Assembly (NCBI RefSeq): GCF_963082655.1
Contig: NC_081554.1
Location: forward strand, 126,269,453 to 126,333,452
Origin: Stomoxys calcitrans
Lineage: Eukaryota > Arthropoda > Insecta > Diptera > Muscidae
DNA: 64,000 nucleotides
Direction: 5' to 3'
This document shows, piece after piece, positions 43,451 through 55,873 of this stretch; the stretch's first letter is position 1, and every line of letters begins with the position of its first letter. The position numbers and the translations under genes are program-made. Below the pieces are notes generated by a model. That model saw only the letters and a list, made by a program, of their open reading frames with translations. It ran no database searches and was not told where the DNA came from.

Positions 43451-44870
43451 AGATGAATGGTCAAAGCGGTACACATCGTTCATCGAGTGCCTTTCGTGCT
43501 TAATAAAGCGCCGTGTACCTTCCAGAAGATGATGAAGAAGCTAATTGAGCCGATAAGGGGTACAATTGATAGCTTTGTCGACGAAGTTATTGTTGCGTCC
43601 CATAATCGTCCGACGAGAGGAGTAAACTCTGCGGATATCGACATGTTTTTAAAATTTTTCGAGAATTATGCCCACATTGCTGCTCCAATGACCAGATTGA
43701 CGTTACATTCGTTTTGTCAGACGAATGCGAACATGCATTTAGAACTCTGACTGGAGCGATAAAGCAAAAAAGAACCAAGAACTGCACACAGATGCGTGTA
43801 GCATAGGACGTGCCGAAATTCTCATTGAAGATAACGGGTCGAGAAGACCAATTGCATATTTTAGTCGTATGTGCAGTGATTAGGAGAGGAAATACCAGTT
43901 TCTGATTAAATCACTCAGACTGTACAAAAGAAGAAGAACCAGTGAGGAGAATGATCTGTTGGTCATTCCAAATGGTTTGCGATGGAGAATTGTTCAACTA
44001 TGGGATGAATATCACACGGGTGCCGTTTGAAATGAATCATATGGACCGCTTGCGTCCTTCCATCAAAAGGGATTGTTGATGCACTGACTCGGTGCTCTGC
44101 GACTATTCCTATTCGATCAACGAAGACGAAGCCGGTGCTGGACGCGCTTAACCAGGTGACACTAAACTTTGGTTTGCCAAGACGAAAAGTGACTGATCGA
44201 AGAACAGCTGTCATATCGTCGATCTTTGCCGATTATTGTAAAGAGAATGATTTTCAACACATCAAGGATCCAGTACGGACACCCCGAGCGAATGGGTTGG
44301 CCGAATGGGGAACCAAACTATTTTGTCTTTCCTTGGGACTTCAGCGAATTCCAGGGACTGGGACAACGAGCTCAGACCTGTCCAATGGAAGACCAAAACG
44401 TCGGTCAATGCTACGACTAACTATTCGCCTATTGATCTTATTTTCGATCTTCAACCACCAGACATCAGTGGTAACAAACTTTTGTCTGTAGTTGCCGATG
44501 ATAAGGAAACTTGATGCAAAGTAAGACATTCAATTACAGAAATCGCGAGAGCACCGCGAAATTAACGTAGATTCAGCACTATGGCCAGCAGTGACCGAAT
44601 GAAGCCATGGTGTACCTTATTACCTGAGGTTGACGAAGTGTAGCAAGGAAATGGCTATCATGAGGACCATTCCGAAGAGCCCTTGTAACTCGAGGACGAG
44701 TTATCTTCAGGTTGGCCGAGTTGTCATCCGTTTTTTTATGACGGCTATCCTTATGAATTACAAATGACGGCAACTCTGGAAAACTGTCAAATCTGATGAA
44801 TATGAGCAACAGCATGGGAGTTTTATTTTAGTCGTTAACGGAGAAGCATCTCAACAGAGCTCTGCCATCC
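43451..44870 (+). pseudogene. Ty3/Gypsy remnant: RT, RNase H, integrase and 3' end
   Basis: Pieces in order: RT 'HRVPFVLNKAPCTFQKMM' and 'IRGTIDSFVDEVIVAS' (43457-43750; the Asp pair of the usual DD box is DE here), which jumps to 'FENYAHIAAPMTRL' of the RT-RNase H connection, so a stretch is deleted. RNase H 'ACSIGRAEILIED' and 'IAYFSRMCSD' (about 43795-43880). Integrase head 'LVIPNGLRWRIVQLWDEYH' (about 43960). Integrase core 'VTDRRTAVISSIFADYC' and 'TPRANGLAEW' (44135-44320). The tail has 'MKPWCTLLPEVDEV' (about 44602). Many stops. No env gene and no recognisable LTR pair. Confidence 0.75.
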
Positions 44871-44876
44871 TATTTT

Positions 44877-46010
44877 TATACCCTCCACCATAAGATGGGG
44901 GTATACTAATTTCGTCATTCTGTTTGTAACTACTCGAAATATTCGTCTGAGACCCCATAAAGTATATATATTCTTGATCGTCGTGACATTTTATGTCGAT
45001 CTAGCTATGTCCGTCCGTCTGTCTGTCGAAAGCACGCTAACTTCCGAAGGAGTAAAGCTAGCCGCTTGAAATTTTGCACAAATACTTCTTATTAGTGTAG
45101 GTCGGTTGGTATTGTAAATGGGCCATATCGGTCCATGTTTTGATATAGTTGTCATATAAACCGATCTTGGGTCTTGACTTCTTGAGCCTCTAGAGGGCGC
45201 AAGTCTTATCCGATTTGAATGAATATTGGCACGACGTGTTTCGTTATGTAAATCGGTCCATAACCTGATATAGCTGCCATATAAACCGATCTTGGGTCTT
45301 GACTTCTTGAGCCTCTAGAGTGTGCAATTCTTTTCCGATTGGAATGAAATTTTGCACGACGTGTTTTGTTATGATATCCAACAACTGTGCCAAGTATGGT
45401 TCAAATCGGTCCATAACCTGATATAGCTGCCATATAAACCGATCATGGGTCTTGACTTCTTGAGCCTCTAGAGCGCGCAATTCTTATCCGATTTGAATGA
45501 ATTTTGACACGACGTGTTTTGTTATAATATCCAACAACTGTGCCAAGTATGGTTCAAATCGGTTCATAACCTGATATAGCTGTCATATAAACCGATCTGG
45601 GATCTTGACTTCTTGAGCCTGTAGAGGTCGCAATTATTATCCGATTTGCCTGAAATTATGTACGACGGATTCTCTCATGACCATCAACATACGTATTTAT
45701 TATGGTCTGAATCGGTCTATAGCCCGATACAGCTCCCATATAAATCGATCTCTCTATTTTACTTCTTGAGCCCCCAAAGTGCGCATTTCTTATTCGAATT
45801 GGCTGACATTTTACACAGGTCTCCAACATATAATTTAATTGTGGTCCAAACCGGACCATATCTTGATATCGTTCTAATAGCAGAGCAAATCTTTTCTTAT
45901 ATCCTGTTTTGCCTAAGAAGAGATGCCGGGAAAAGAACTCGACAAATGCGATCCATGGTGGAGGGTATATAAGATTCGGCCCGGCCGAACTTAGCACGCT
46001 TTTACTTGTT
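44877..46010 (+). mobile_element. T153 element (I)
   Basis: Complete ends: TATACCC.../...GGGGGTATA hairpin at 44877-44907 and palindrome plus ACTTGTT ending 46010. The GTCY tract is short (about 45009-45028). One core unit is internally deleted (about 45246, 'cgttatgtaaatcggtcc'). It follows directly on the end of the Gypsy remnant. Confidence 0.88.
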
Positions 46011-46328
46011 CTATTTGCCTTTATTAAACACACGTTACAATTATTTGAGTTAATAAACATTTTTAACTCATAAGTACCTACTTTAGAATGGATATTTTTA
46101 GCGCAAAATATTATCAAATAATTTACGCTTCGTTCCAATACTGACTGCTGGCTGAAAGACCGTTACTCAATGAAATAAATCTTTTGAGCGTATGCCTTTC
46201 TACGGTCATGCGCTCACGCTCACGCCAAATGAAAGAGACACAAGAGTCAAATTTGTAATACCAGGTTCGGTTAAAAAAATATGTAGTCCTTTTAATAAAA
46301 ATCTTCAAAAGTGTTTTCTACACATTTT
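46011..46328. other. Spacer between two T153 elements
   Basis: 318 bp of AT-rich DNA. The first 60 bp ('acaattatttgagttaataa') resembles 1950-1990. Nothing else is recognised. Confidence 0.4.
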
Positions 46329-47347
46329 TATACCCTCCACCATAAGATGGGGGTATACTAATTTCGTCATTCTGTTTGTAACTACTCGAAATATTCGTCT
46401 GAGACCCCATAAAGTATATATATTCTTGATCGTCGTGACATTTTATGTCGATCTAGTCATGTCCGTCAGTCTGTCCGCCCGTCCGTCCGTCTGTCTGTCG
46501 AAAACACGCTAACTTCCGAAGGAGTCAAGCTAACCGCTTGAAATTTTGCACAAATACTTTTTATTAGTGTAGGTCGGTATTGCAAATGGGACATATTGGT
46601 CCATGTTTTGATATAGCTGCCATATAAACCGATCTTGGGTCTTGACTTCTTGAGCCTCTATAGGGCGCAATTCTCATCCGATTTGACTGAAATTTTGCAC
46701 ATAGTGTTTTAGTATCACTTCTAATAACTGTGCTAAGTATGGTTCAAATCGGTTCATAACCTGGTATAGCTGTCATATAAACCGATCTTGGGTCTTGACT
46801 TCTTGAGCCTCTAGAGAGCGCAATTCTTACCCGATTGAAATGAAATTTCGCACGACGTGTTTTGTTATGATATCCAACAACTGTGCTCAATTCTGTTCAT
46901 AACCTGATATAGCTGCCATATAAACCGATCTGGGATCTTGACCTCTTGAGCCTCTGGAGGTCGCAATTATTATCCGATTTGCCTGAAATTTTGTACAACG
47001 GATCCTCTCATGACCATCACATACGTGTTTATTATGGTCTGAATCGGTCGATTGCCCGATACAGCTCCCATATAAATCGATCTCTCTATTTTACTTCTTG
47101 AGCCCCCAAAAGGGGCAATTCTTATTCGAATTGGCTGACATTTTACACAGGTCTCCAATACATAATTTATTGTAATTGTGGTCTAAACCGGATCATATCT
47201 TGATATCGCTCTAATAGCAAAGCAAATCTTTTCTTATATCATTTTTTGCCTAAGAAGAGATGTCGGGAAAAGAACTCGACAAATGCGCTCCATGGTATAG
47301 GGTATATAAGATTCGGCCCGGCCGAACTTAGAACGCTTTTACTTGTT
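46329..47347 (+). mobile_element. T153 element (J)
   Basis: Same orientation as the previous copy. Head hairpin at 46329, GTCY tract at about 46462-46499, core markers at 46619 and 46772 (153 bp apart), then 46914 (142 bp, one unit shortened by 11 bp). Tail palindrome and ACTTGTT end at 47347. Confidence 0.88.
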
Positions 47348-47964
47348 TTATCTAAATTTAATTGAGAAACTTATTACTGTTCAGTAATGCTTGTTACGTT
47401 ATTTCATCTTTAAGAAAATGATGTCGGTAAGCTTGAAGATGCACTTGTTTTTAAAGTGTAATAGTAGAGAGATTGATTGAAACAAACCTAGAGCAAACAA
47501 GAAAAAGAACGAACAAGTAGCGTGCCGAACGACGACACTTGAAACTTTTATGAATTTGGTTTGTTTACTTTAGTTAATAGTGTACTGACCAGACTTTCGG
47601 GTTAAAGCCTCCGGTATACATTCCAGTGCCCGGCTTCATATACCTTCCTGTACCCGACTTCCGGTACAAACACTTTAAAAACGCAGGACAACATTTTAAT
47701 AATTTCATAATTTTTTTTTATATTTGGAGAATGGTACACGATGGCGGAGTTTAGTAAATGTTTTATTTTTAGATTACATCGGCAAGTGACTGTAAGCCCA
47801 TATCCTTCTCTACAAATTTCTAGATCATTTTATACCGCTTAGATCAAAAAATCAAAAGTTGTAGAGCTAAAATTATCAAGGTATGCTAGGCCGAATGTTA
47901 TTAAGCTCAATCATGGCTGTGTTTTATTTTAGTACTTTATAGTGCAGTGCAATGAAATTTGTAC
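47348..47964. other. Unassigned AT-rich stretch
   Basis: No ORF, RNA or repeat terminus recognised. The end (about 47905-47960, 'agtgcaatgaaatttg') resembles the flank at 23755-23783. Confidence 0.35.
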
Positions 47965-48075
47965 GGCATTCACAAAACTTAATGTATACTTGAAATAGGT
48001 TTATTTGACAGATTTCCTTTATAGAACTGTCAAATAAACCTTGTTTAGGGCTTCATAAGTTTTGTGAATAAGGCC
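47965..48075. mobile_element. Small palindromic MITE, 111 bp
   Basis: Nearly the whole segment is one inverted repeat. The outer pair is 'ggcattcacaaaacttaatg' against 'ataagttttgtgaataaggc', and the inner pair 'ggtttatttgacag' against 'ctgtcaaataaacc', so it folds into a continuous hairpin. No coding content. Confidence 0.75.
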
Positions 48076-48585
48076 ATTACAATTTTAACCATCGTTTGTG
48101 TAGTTCGATTATATCTATGCCTTTCTATTACACCCAATGAACGTATCATTTAACACAAAAAGTTTTCAACTTTTAGAAAATTTGCATATCTTACCTGCAG
48201 ATTCCACCTTGTTTAGGGCGAACAGGAAGAAAATAATAAAATCAAACCTCATCATCACCAGCACAATTTTTAATTAAAACGTATTATCAGAAGCTCGATC
48301 AGATTGCTATTGAAATGTGAGTATATACGTCAAGACTGATTCACAAACACTGAGTTCAAGTACGTAAGTAATGGCACTTTTAGCTTGCATCAACAAACCA
48401 CAAGTCCAAGAATTCTATATTTTTATGCTATTTATTTCAAATAAACTAATACAAATGCCAATGCTTATATAAATAGGATGATTTGTCAACAATCTTTTTA
48501 TGAGTATTCCTTGATATCCCAACAGCTTATTAGTCAAGAGATTTCTTCAGAAGTTATCTTCAGATTGTAAGCCAAAGCATCTCTT
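48076..48585. other. Unassigned stretch
   Basis: Nothing recognised. AT-rich with no supported ORF. Confidence 0.35.
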
Positions 48586-48790
48586 TATACTGTACTCCAC
48601 CACTATGATACAGAGTATTGGAAGATTGTGCTTTTGTTTGCAATGCTAACAAGAGCTGCACCGATTGTTAAGTAAATACATCGAATAAATTGGAAACACT
48701 TCCTGATTACATTTTGCCATATACAATATGCCGTCCGTCCGCCTGTCAGTGTTCAAGACACATTTCGAATTTGTAGATCCGATTGTTACA
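48586..48790 (+). repeat. T153/mini-me-like head remnant
   Basis: A 'tttatactgtactccaccac' start, a degenerate hairpin partner and a GTCCGTCCGCCTGTC tract at about 48732. No 153-bp core. The plus frame 48793-49023 beyond it has no recognisable domain and overlaps the fold-back, so it is not called. Confidence 0.5.
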
Positions 48791-48992
48791 AAATGTTGGG
48801 TTTTTTTTGGCTCAGTAACGAACACTGTGCTGTGATAACCGCAGTTTTAGTTAGATTTTTACACAATGTTGCTTGGAATGCTTTGATCAACTTCCCAATA
48901 TGTGTTGCGAATCTTATCAAAATTATTTTAGATTTCGATTTCTTTCCTGAACGAAAGTTTATGAATTTAAAGAAGGCGCAGGCTATAATCTT

Positions 48993-49231
48993 GCGTTGGT
49001 ATGTTGTATTTGAATCGTATTAATTACGAAAACGCATCTATGATACAATTACCACATTAACCAAGCTCGATTACCCTGCTTATTAGCTGTACTTTTTCCA
49101 ATGTCTGTCATTACACAAAAATAAATGCATCGGAATAAGTACAGCTAATAAGCAGGATTGTCGAGCGAGTGGTAATTGTATCATAGATGCGTTTTCGCAA
49201 TTAATACGATTCAAATACAACATACCAACGC
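48993..49231. mobile_element. Long-arm fold-back element, 239 bp
   Basis: Arms 48993-49099 and 49132-49231 are inverted copies matching over about 100 bp with few differences; the main one is 'cattaaccaagctcgattac' against 'cactcgctcgacaat'. The loop is 32 bp (49100-49131). It has the size and shape of a fold-back MITE or a hairpin-RNA locus. The right arm ends where the truncated TIR-element copy begins. Confidence 0.85.
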
Positions 49232-49235
49232 ACGG

Positions 49236-49560
49236 CCCTTCTGAGAATCGATGGATATGGAATCAATTGCTGAATACAAACAATTGAGGTTGGTCACGGT
49301 GTAACATTACTTTTTGTAATTATTAACATTAATAATCAAAGTAAAATTAGATTAAAATTATTTCCAATGTTTTGTTTTGGTTTATTAGGGGGTAAAATAA
49401 TCAATAACAGTTTGTTGCTAAAACCAATACCAGTTCGGTAATAAGGCTAGTACCAGACGGCACCAATAATTTTATGTTTCATAGGGTATTGTATTTGTAC
49501 CATACGGTGTTGCTTTACTATCTATGGTTTACTATTGATATAAACTTTTCTCTGGGTGTA
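49236..49560. mobile_element. TIR element of the 37946-38725 family, right part
   Basis: Matches 38330-38725: 'attgctgaatac', 'ttactttttgtaattattaa', 'tattagggggt', 'ctaaaaccaatacca', 'gtaccatacggtgt' and the 'cttttctctgggtgta' end. One aaaaccaata unit is present instead of three. The left half is missing. Confidence 0.7.
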
Positions 49561-49594
49561 CGAAACTTTATATCGTCAGTTTTGAAATGTTATC

Positions 49595-49985
49595 GAATCC
49601 GTATGTAAAATTTTGTAAAACTAGTGGGCCCAGTGGCTCTCTCATTGAGCGTGAAATTTAATCACCGCAAGGATGTAAAATTTTGAAATATCCAAGAGGA
49701 ACGACCTGTACAATCTTCGGCAAGGATGTTGAGGGGTTTAATACAACTCAAATATTCAAATTTTCAGCCAAATTGGATGAAAATGCGTATTTTATAGATT
49801 CAATACCTTAAATCGGGACATCGCTCTATATGAAAGTTTTATCCAAATATGGTACGATCCTTGGAGAGGTCTAACAAAACTCTCAAAATTTCAGCGAAAT
49901 CGGATGAAAAATACGTCTTATATGTTATATGGGATCAAAACTATAAATCGGGAGATCAGTCTATATGTAAGATAAAATAAATTTT
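49595..49985 (-). repeat. T153-related core remnant
   Basis: 'aaatcgggacatcgctctat' (about 49812) and 'aaatcgggagatcagtctat' (about 49946), with 'aaatttcagc.aaatcgg' words, are core units like 32970-33200. No termini. It is followed by AT-rich sequence to 50170. Confidence 0.5.
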
Positions 49986-50214
49986 TTTATTTTTTAGTTA
50001 AAAATTCTATAATTGATAAAGGGAAATTTTTTGTTCCACTTAATCAGCTTAATAATAATTGATATTTTTTGCATTAATAAAAATCTTTTTATTTTATTGG
50101 ATTAAATTGCGGATAAAACATATAAAATATTGCTTTAAACTTTTTTTTTTATTTTTTTTTATTTTCTAAGAGAAAAAAAATTTAGGGTGGGGACACTCTG
50201 CCCTGAATGGGGAT

Positions 50215-50520
50215 ATCGAATTCGTGCCATTGAAGCCTATGACGCTGAACGTGTTCGAACCCTGGCGAGAACATCGGACAAAGTGGTGTTTATCCCCTCT
50301 TAATGTTGGTGACATTTGCGAGGTACAATGCCATGCATGGTCATTTAAAAATTTTTCCCCAAAGAGCTGATGCACTGCGGGACGCCGTTCGGACTCGGCT
50401 ATAAAAAAGGTCCCTTATCATTGAGTTTAAACTTGAATCGGAAAGCTTTCGTTGATGTGTGAGAAGTGTGCCCCTTCTCGGTTCCTGGTGGTAATGTTCT
50501 TCCTAGGATAATGATCTCAT
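50215..50520 (+). mobile_element. tRNA-derived SINE
   Basis: Head 'agcctatgacgctgaacg' with B box GTTCGAACCC (50253-50262, one base lost before it relative to the best copy); body with 'atttgcgaggtacaatgcca', 'gttcggactcggctataaaa' and 'ttgatgtgtgagaagtgtgc'. The A box is blurred. Confidence 0.75.
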
Positions 50521-50584
50521 TAGGGGAGGGATGGCACCTCAGACATTTCGACTCAAATATGGATTGATTTGATTAATGGATTAA

Positions 50585-52258
50585 TTTGAGCCACATATTG
50601 CCATGGCCGGTAAATATGAACAGTTTGGAGGGTGTTTGGGGCCGCACTTTGCACTGAAAATAGATATCAAATTCGTTCTTTATTCCCAACCGAAATTAAG
50701 CTCAGTTTAGGGGGTGCTTTAGGGTATACCCCAAAACAATTGGCTCCAAAATTGAATATCAAATTCGTTTTCTACTCTCAAATACCTTTCATATCTTTAG
50801 GAGGAAAAGCGCCACCTAGACCGCAAATATTAATGTCATATTCACAATATGGGGGTGGGCGACCTCCAATTACTTGGACCTAATGTTTTATGTCATATTT
50901 GTAATCTACTACCCAATCATTTTCATTTGAGTCCAATATTGACATGAACTTCGAATATATCTGTTTAGATGGATTTTGGGATTGGGGGCCCGCTGGGTAC
51001 TTGGAGGAATTTTAATATCATATTCGTTTTCTGGTTTCCAATACCTTTCATTTGATACCCTTATTGTGCCCATCGGACCATTTTTTGATGTGGATGGTGT
51101 TTTTGGGGTAAGGGGGAGGATCCGCCTCCACCCGAAATCTAAAAATTGTATTGCCTATTTTTCCTTTCAGACAAACGTTCACAATCTATGAAAATTTTAA
51201 GAAAATCGGTTCAGCCAAGCATCATGTAGTCATGATGGGGCGTGACCCCTATACTTCGACCTGATATTGTATGCCAGATTCGAAATCTACTCCCGAATGC
51301 CTTTCATTTGAGCCCCATATTGAAATAAATATCCAATATGTCTGTTTGGGTAGTTTTGGGGTTGGGGCGGCCCAACGGGTACTTAGACTCAAAATTTAAT
51401 ACCGTATTAGTATTTTACTCTCTAATACCTTTCATTTGATACCTATATTGTCCCGATCGGTCAACTTTTGATTTTGGGTTGTGTTTTTTTCAAAAGGGGG
51501 AGGGTCCGTCCCCCTTACGATATCGAAAAATTATATGGCCTATGTTTCCTTCCAGACCAACTTACACAATATGCGAAAATTTCGAGAAAATCGGTTCTGC
51601 CGTTTTTCAGTCTATACGGTACAAACAAGCCGAGTTCCGTATTCCCGTGATTGGCAAATGTACCCATTTTGGGAATTTTTGTGGGGGTGGGGCGACGCCC
51701 TATACTTCGACATGAATTTGTATGCCAGATTAGTTATCTACTCCCGCATACTTTTCATTTGATACCCATATTGTCCTTATCGGTCCACTTTTTATTTTGG
51801 GTGGTGTTTTTAGGGTAACGGTGGAGGGTCCGCCTCCTTCTGTTATCAATAAATTATAAAACCTATTCCTACTTCCTGACAATATTTGTAATCTACTCCC
51901 GAATACCTTTCATTTGAGTCTCATATTGTCATGATCGTCAAATAAACCTATTTTAAGGGGTTTTGGGGCTGGGGCGGCCCCCCAGGTACTTGGACCCAAC
52001 TTTTAGTATGAAATTCGTACTCTACTCTTGAACACCTTTCATTTGAATCCCATATTGTCCCGATCGGTCCACTCTTATTTTTTGGTAGAACTTTTGGGGT
52101 AAGGGGGAAGGAAGGTCCGCCCCCTTCCGATATCAAAAAATTATATAGCCTATGTTTCCTTCCAGGCCAACCTACACAATCTGTGAAATTTTTCAAGGTA
52201 ATCGGTTCAGCCGTTTTGAGTCTATACGGAACAAACACAAATTGAATTTTATATATAA
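50585..52258 (+). mobile_element. T130 element, long copy with RTE-like tail
   Basis: The head motif is missing. There are many units with 'cctttcatttgag.cc.atattg', then 'ggggtaagggggagg' and 'aaaatcggttc.gccgttttg', which occur more than once (about 51210, 51590, 52200). This shows that tail-like modules were amplified inside the copy. The end is 'aaattgaattttatatataa' at about 52258. Short plus-strand ORFs are repeat artefacts. Confidence 0.75.
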
Positions 52259-52264
52259 GATTAA

Positions 52265-52990
52265 AGTGAATAAATACCAATTTTGCTATTTTGCACACAA
52301 TACCACGAAATCTAGATCCACATGAAGGAATACTGCATTTGTTATCTTCCGTCATCAGAGTTGTTTTCAAAACCAATGTAATCTCTTTAGGGATAACAAC
52401 ATATTAAAATAAAAAAAAAAAAACAATATTTATAAATATCACTTCTACCTTCTGCCATGTCCTCAAATTTATTTCGTTTGGAATGTATCTTTTTCATTTG
52501 TTCACATCCTAATCTTTACTGTTTACAAGTAACACTTTTTATAATAATTTTTATCATCATAACACTTTTTAAAATATATTGTTTGTAATTAACAATTATT
52601 ATTTAGTAAATTATTTTATAAAGAGATGAGTAAAAACCACTTTCCATTTTTCTTGATTTTGATAGAAAGTAAATTATATATTTGGCTCATTCGCACTTCT
52701 TCGCATTACATATGTGTGAAGGAGGTCACTACAGAACGCAGAAATAGATACTCACAATTTGTAGTTAAATAACAATTTAATTCGTACAATTAAAAATATG
52801 TTTAACGTATACCTTTTTTACCAATCACTTGCCATGATACAAAAAAAAAATCGGATTTCGGTGTCAAAAATAATTAAAGCAATTAACAAACATAAATTTC
52901 ATAGGCTGAGCACATATCTATCATATGCCGTTTAAATTATTCGATTAGGTTATTCGGTTCAACGCTTCTGTGCGGCGCTTTATAACTGCA
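52265..52990 (+). repeat. Dispersed repeat Y, fuller copy
   Basis: Reverse-orientation partner of 700-1520: 'ccacgaaatctagatccaca', 'gttatcttccgtcatcagag', 'catttgttcacatcctaat' and 'accaatcacttgcca'. Shows the order A-part then B-part in this orientation. Confidence 0.55.
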
Positions 52991-52997
52991 GAAATAA

Positions 52998-53143
52998 AAT
53001 ATACACAAAAAATAAAACGACAATTTTTCAATTAAAAATGTAATTGAAAATAAAAACATTTTTAATTAAAAAATTCTTTGAATCAATAATCATTTATTTG
53101 AATCGTAATTTTTTTTCAATTACGATCGTTATTGAAATTTAAG
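52998..53143. repeat. AT-rich inverted-repeat tract
   Basis: Interleaved words 'caattaaaaatg', 'catttttaattaaaaa' and 'caattacgatcgttattgaa' form several short hairpins. Probably a decayed MITE; weak evidence. Confidence 0.35.
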
Positions 53144-53665
53144 GGAGTCGCCCACGCCCTTAACTCAGACCGCATCGATCTGAAAGTCTTCGGTTTACCA
53201 AGTTTATTGACGGCAGTTCTCTGGCCTTCACCGCCAAATCGTCTGCCCTTTTATTACCCCTTATTCCGTTATGGTCTGGGAACCAAACGATGCGGATCAT
53301 GTCATTCTCAGAGAAGGCGTTAATCTCAATATTACACTGCAAGACTGTTCGTGACCTTACCGTCCTGTTGTTATTGCCCTAATGGCAATTTTACCGTTCG
53401 TAAAGATATTCACACTCGATATCCTCGCGTTAGCACCACACCAACTCACGCATTCCGTGATTGCACGGATCTCCGCCTTCAGGACCGTATTATGGTCAGA
53501 CAGTCTAAAACAGATCTCAGTCCCAGGGTTCTCAGTGTAGGCCCCTAGGCTGTCCCCTAGCTTTGATCCATCCGCGTAACACGATCTTCCAAATGGCAAT
53601 ACTAGGGTCCCGTCAATCCAAGACTGTGCTGCTGGCAGCAGTGCCTCACACTCGACCAACATTAT
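53144..53665 (-). pseudogene. LINE-D RNase H fragment
   Basis: Two frames: 53357-53662 with 'CYADGSKLGDSLGAYTENP' (first catalytic Asp), 'NTVLKAEIRAITECVSW' (Glu) and 'NIFTNGKIAIRAI' (Asp changed to Asn); and 53160-53342 with 'IVWFPDHNGIRGNKRADDLA' (final motif, G of PGHNG changed to D). Same family as 60900-61390. Isolated: neither RT nor tail is present. Confidence 0.8.
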
Positions 53666-53699
53666 TTAATTTTATTTATTTAAATAATGTTTTTGAAAG

Positions 53700-55868
53700 A
53701 ATGTAAATTTCCCGGCCGACACGGTATAACTATGAGCACCACACAGGCTGAAACTTTGAGCCTTGAACGACTTGTGTGGTATCCATCATTATCACGGGAA
53801 GTTTAGCTGAAAGCTACCAGGCGCGTCCACAGGTTGAGGATAGTGAAAATCTCTGTTTTTATGCGGAGTAGCTGCAAATGCGGCCGCGAGCAAACGTCGG
53901 ATCTTGGAGCAAGGGGCTCGCGACAACGAGGGATACATGTGTGATCCCATGCGGTTGGGGCGCTGGGCCAGTAACCCGCCGCCGGAAAACTGGATATGTG
54001 GTTAGTCGGAGACTGAAACACCTTGTCTCAAGTTTTACTACGGTGGATGAGAGCTAGTCATAATCCGCATAAAGGCCAAGTTCTTCAACATCAGCCTTAT
54101 TTGTACCCATGCCCCGACGGAAGACAAGGACGACCAGACCAAGGATATTTTCAACGAGCGCCTAGAGAGAGAATATGATCACTGCCCCGCTCATAATATT
54201 AAAATCGTTTTGGGAGATTTTAATGCAAAGATAGGGAAGGAAGACATCTTTGATCCAACAGTCGGAAAGTTTAGCCTCCACGAGATAACGTCCGATAATG
54301 GGTTGAGGCTAATAGATTTCTCCGCGGCAAAAAACTTGTTAGAACTTGTTAGCAGCACCAGATTTCAATATAAAAATATTCACAAAGCCACATGGCTTTG
54401 TGAATATCAAAACACATAGATGGAAGGCATTCATCCAGCGTGTTAGATGTACGATCGAACCTGGAGCGGATATAGATTCGGGTCATTACCTTGTTGCAGT
54501 ACAAGCAGGTGCGACATTGAAAAGCTGCAAACATAACAGATGGCAACGGCATACTCCACTTGACTGACCCAATTGCTTGATGAAAGTGCTCCATGTTCCG
54601 ATGATATAATGGCGCAGTGGCAAACCATTGCTCACTGAATGGAAAATGCCGCGAAATCCGTACTTGGGTACCGGAAGCCTCCTCCAAGAAACTCATGGTA
54701 CGACCAAGAGTGTTGAGATGCTACTGAAGCCAAGAATGCGGCATATAGAGCAACCTGCAATCAGTAGCGTATAGAGAAAATGGGAGAGGAGAAACATCTA
54801 TTCTGCAGAAAGAAAAAAGCAATGGAAAGACGTGAGTGTGAGCAAATTGAGATATACAGGAGTCAGAATGAAATCCGGAAAATCTACCAAAGAATTAAAC
54901 ATCGAACCGATGGCTATGATTCAGACACTTCCATCTGCAGAGAGAAAGAAGGAAATCCGAAAACTGACACAGATAACATGGTGAGGATATGGAAAGAACA
55001 TTTGCCCAACTGCTAGTGTCCGACGATGGCGGCGAAGAGGATACCGCAGAACCAATTTCTGATGATGGTATAGATTGTTTACCTCCTAGTCGGATTGAGG
55101 TCCAAGTAGCAGTGACCCGACGGGTTATCCGCTAAACTATTTTAGATCGGAAACGACACGCTGATAAGGCGTATACATCAGCTTGTCTGCGCAATTTGAC
55201 TAGAAGACATGCCCGATGATTGGAACCTCAGCATACAATGTCCCTTACACAAAAAAGGCGACAAGACGGAATGTGCCAACTAGAGAAGATTAAGTCTCCT
55301 GTCCATCGCATACAAGGTACTCTCGAGCGTACTGTGTGAAAGATTAAAACCTTAAGTCAATGAGATAATTGGGCCCTATCAATGCGGCTTTAGACCAAAC
55401 CAGACATTCACACTACGCCAAAACCTGGAAAAGACCCGAGAAGAACAAATCAACACCTAACATCTCTTTGTTGACTACAAAGCCGCCTTCGATACCCCTA
55501 TACGTTCAAAGGTATTTCAAGACATGTCTCAGTAAGAATAGGAAAGAATGTCTCCGAACCATTTAATACTAAATGAGGTTTCAGACAGAAAACAGCCTAT
55601 CGTGTGCTCTCTTTAATATCTTGCTGGAGAAGATTATACGACATGCAGATGTGAATAGATATGGCACACTATTCTCAAGAGAACACATTCTACTCGCCTA
55701 TGCCGACGACATCGATATCATTGGTCGGCCACCGGACGTAGTAACTGCAGCCTTTGAAAGAATCGGAAGAGAGTCAGTGAAAAGGGGCCTGGCAATAAAT
55801 AGAGATAAGATGAAATGGAGATAAGACGAAATGGATGCTTTCAACTCCCCAAACGCCTTGTATAGCCG
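53700..55868 (+). mobile_element. LINE-B copy 3, plus strand, decayed
   Basis: The 5' leader starts near 53712 ('gccgacacggtataactatg'). The endonuclease N-terminus is deleted at about 54000, where the leader joins 'gttagtcggagactgaaaca' directly. 54210-54419 has 'MGDFNAKIGKEDIF'; 54780-55016 is the linker; 55573-55824 has 'LAYADDIDIIG'. The copy stops at about 55868, just after the YADD region, so the last 0.65 kb is missing, and then meets the 3' end of copy 4. More frame damage than the other copies. Confidence 0.8.
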
Positions 55869-55873
55869 ATCTT

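Noticed and set aside
44600..44870. 3' LTR of the Gypsy element
   Set aside because: No matching sequence upstream of 39440 was found, so an LTR pair cannot be shown.
51948..52376. 142-codon minus-strand ORF
   Set aside because: It spans the tail of a T130 element and the start of repeat Y; neither is coding in other copies.
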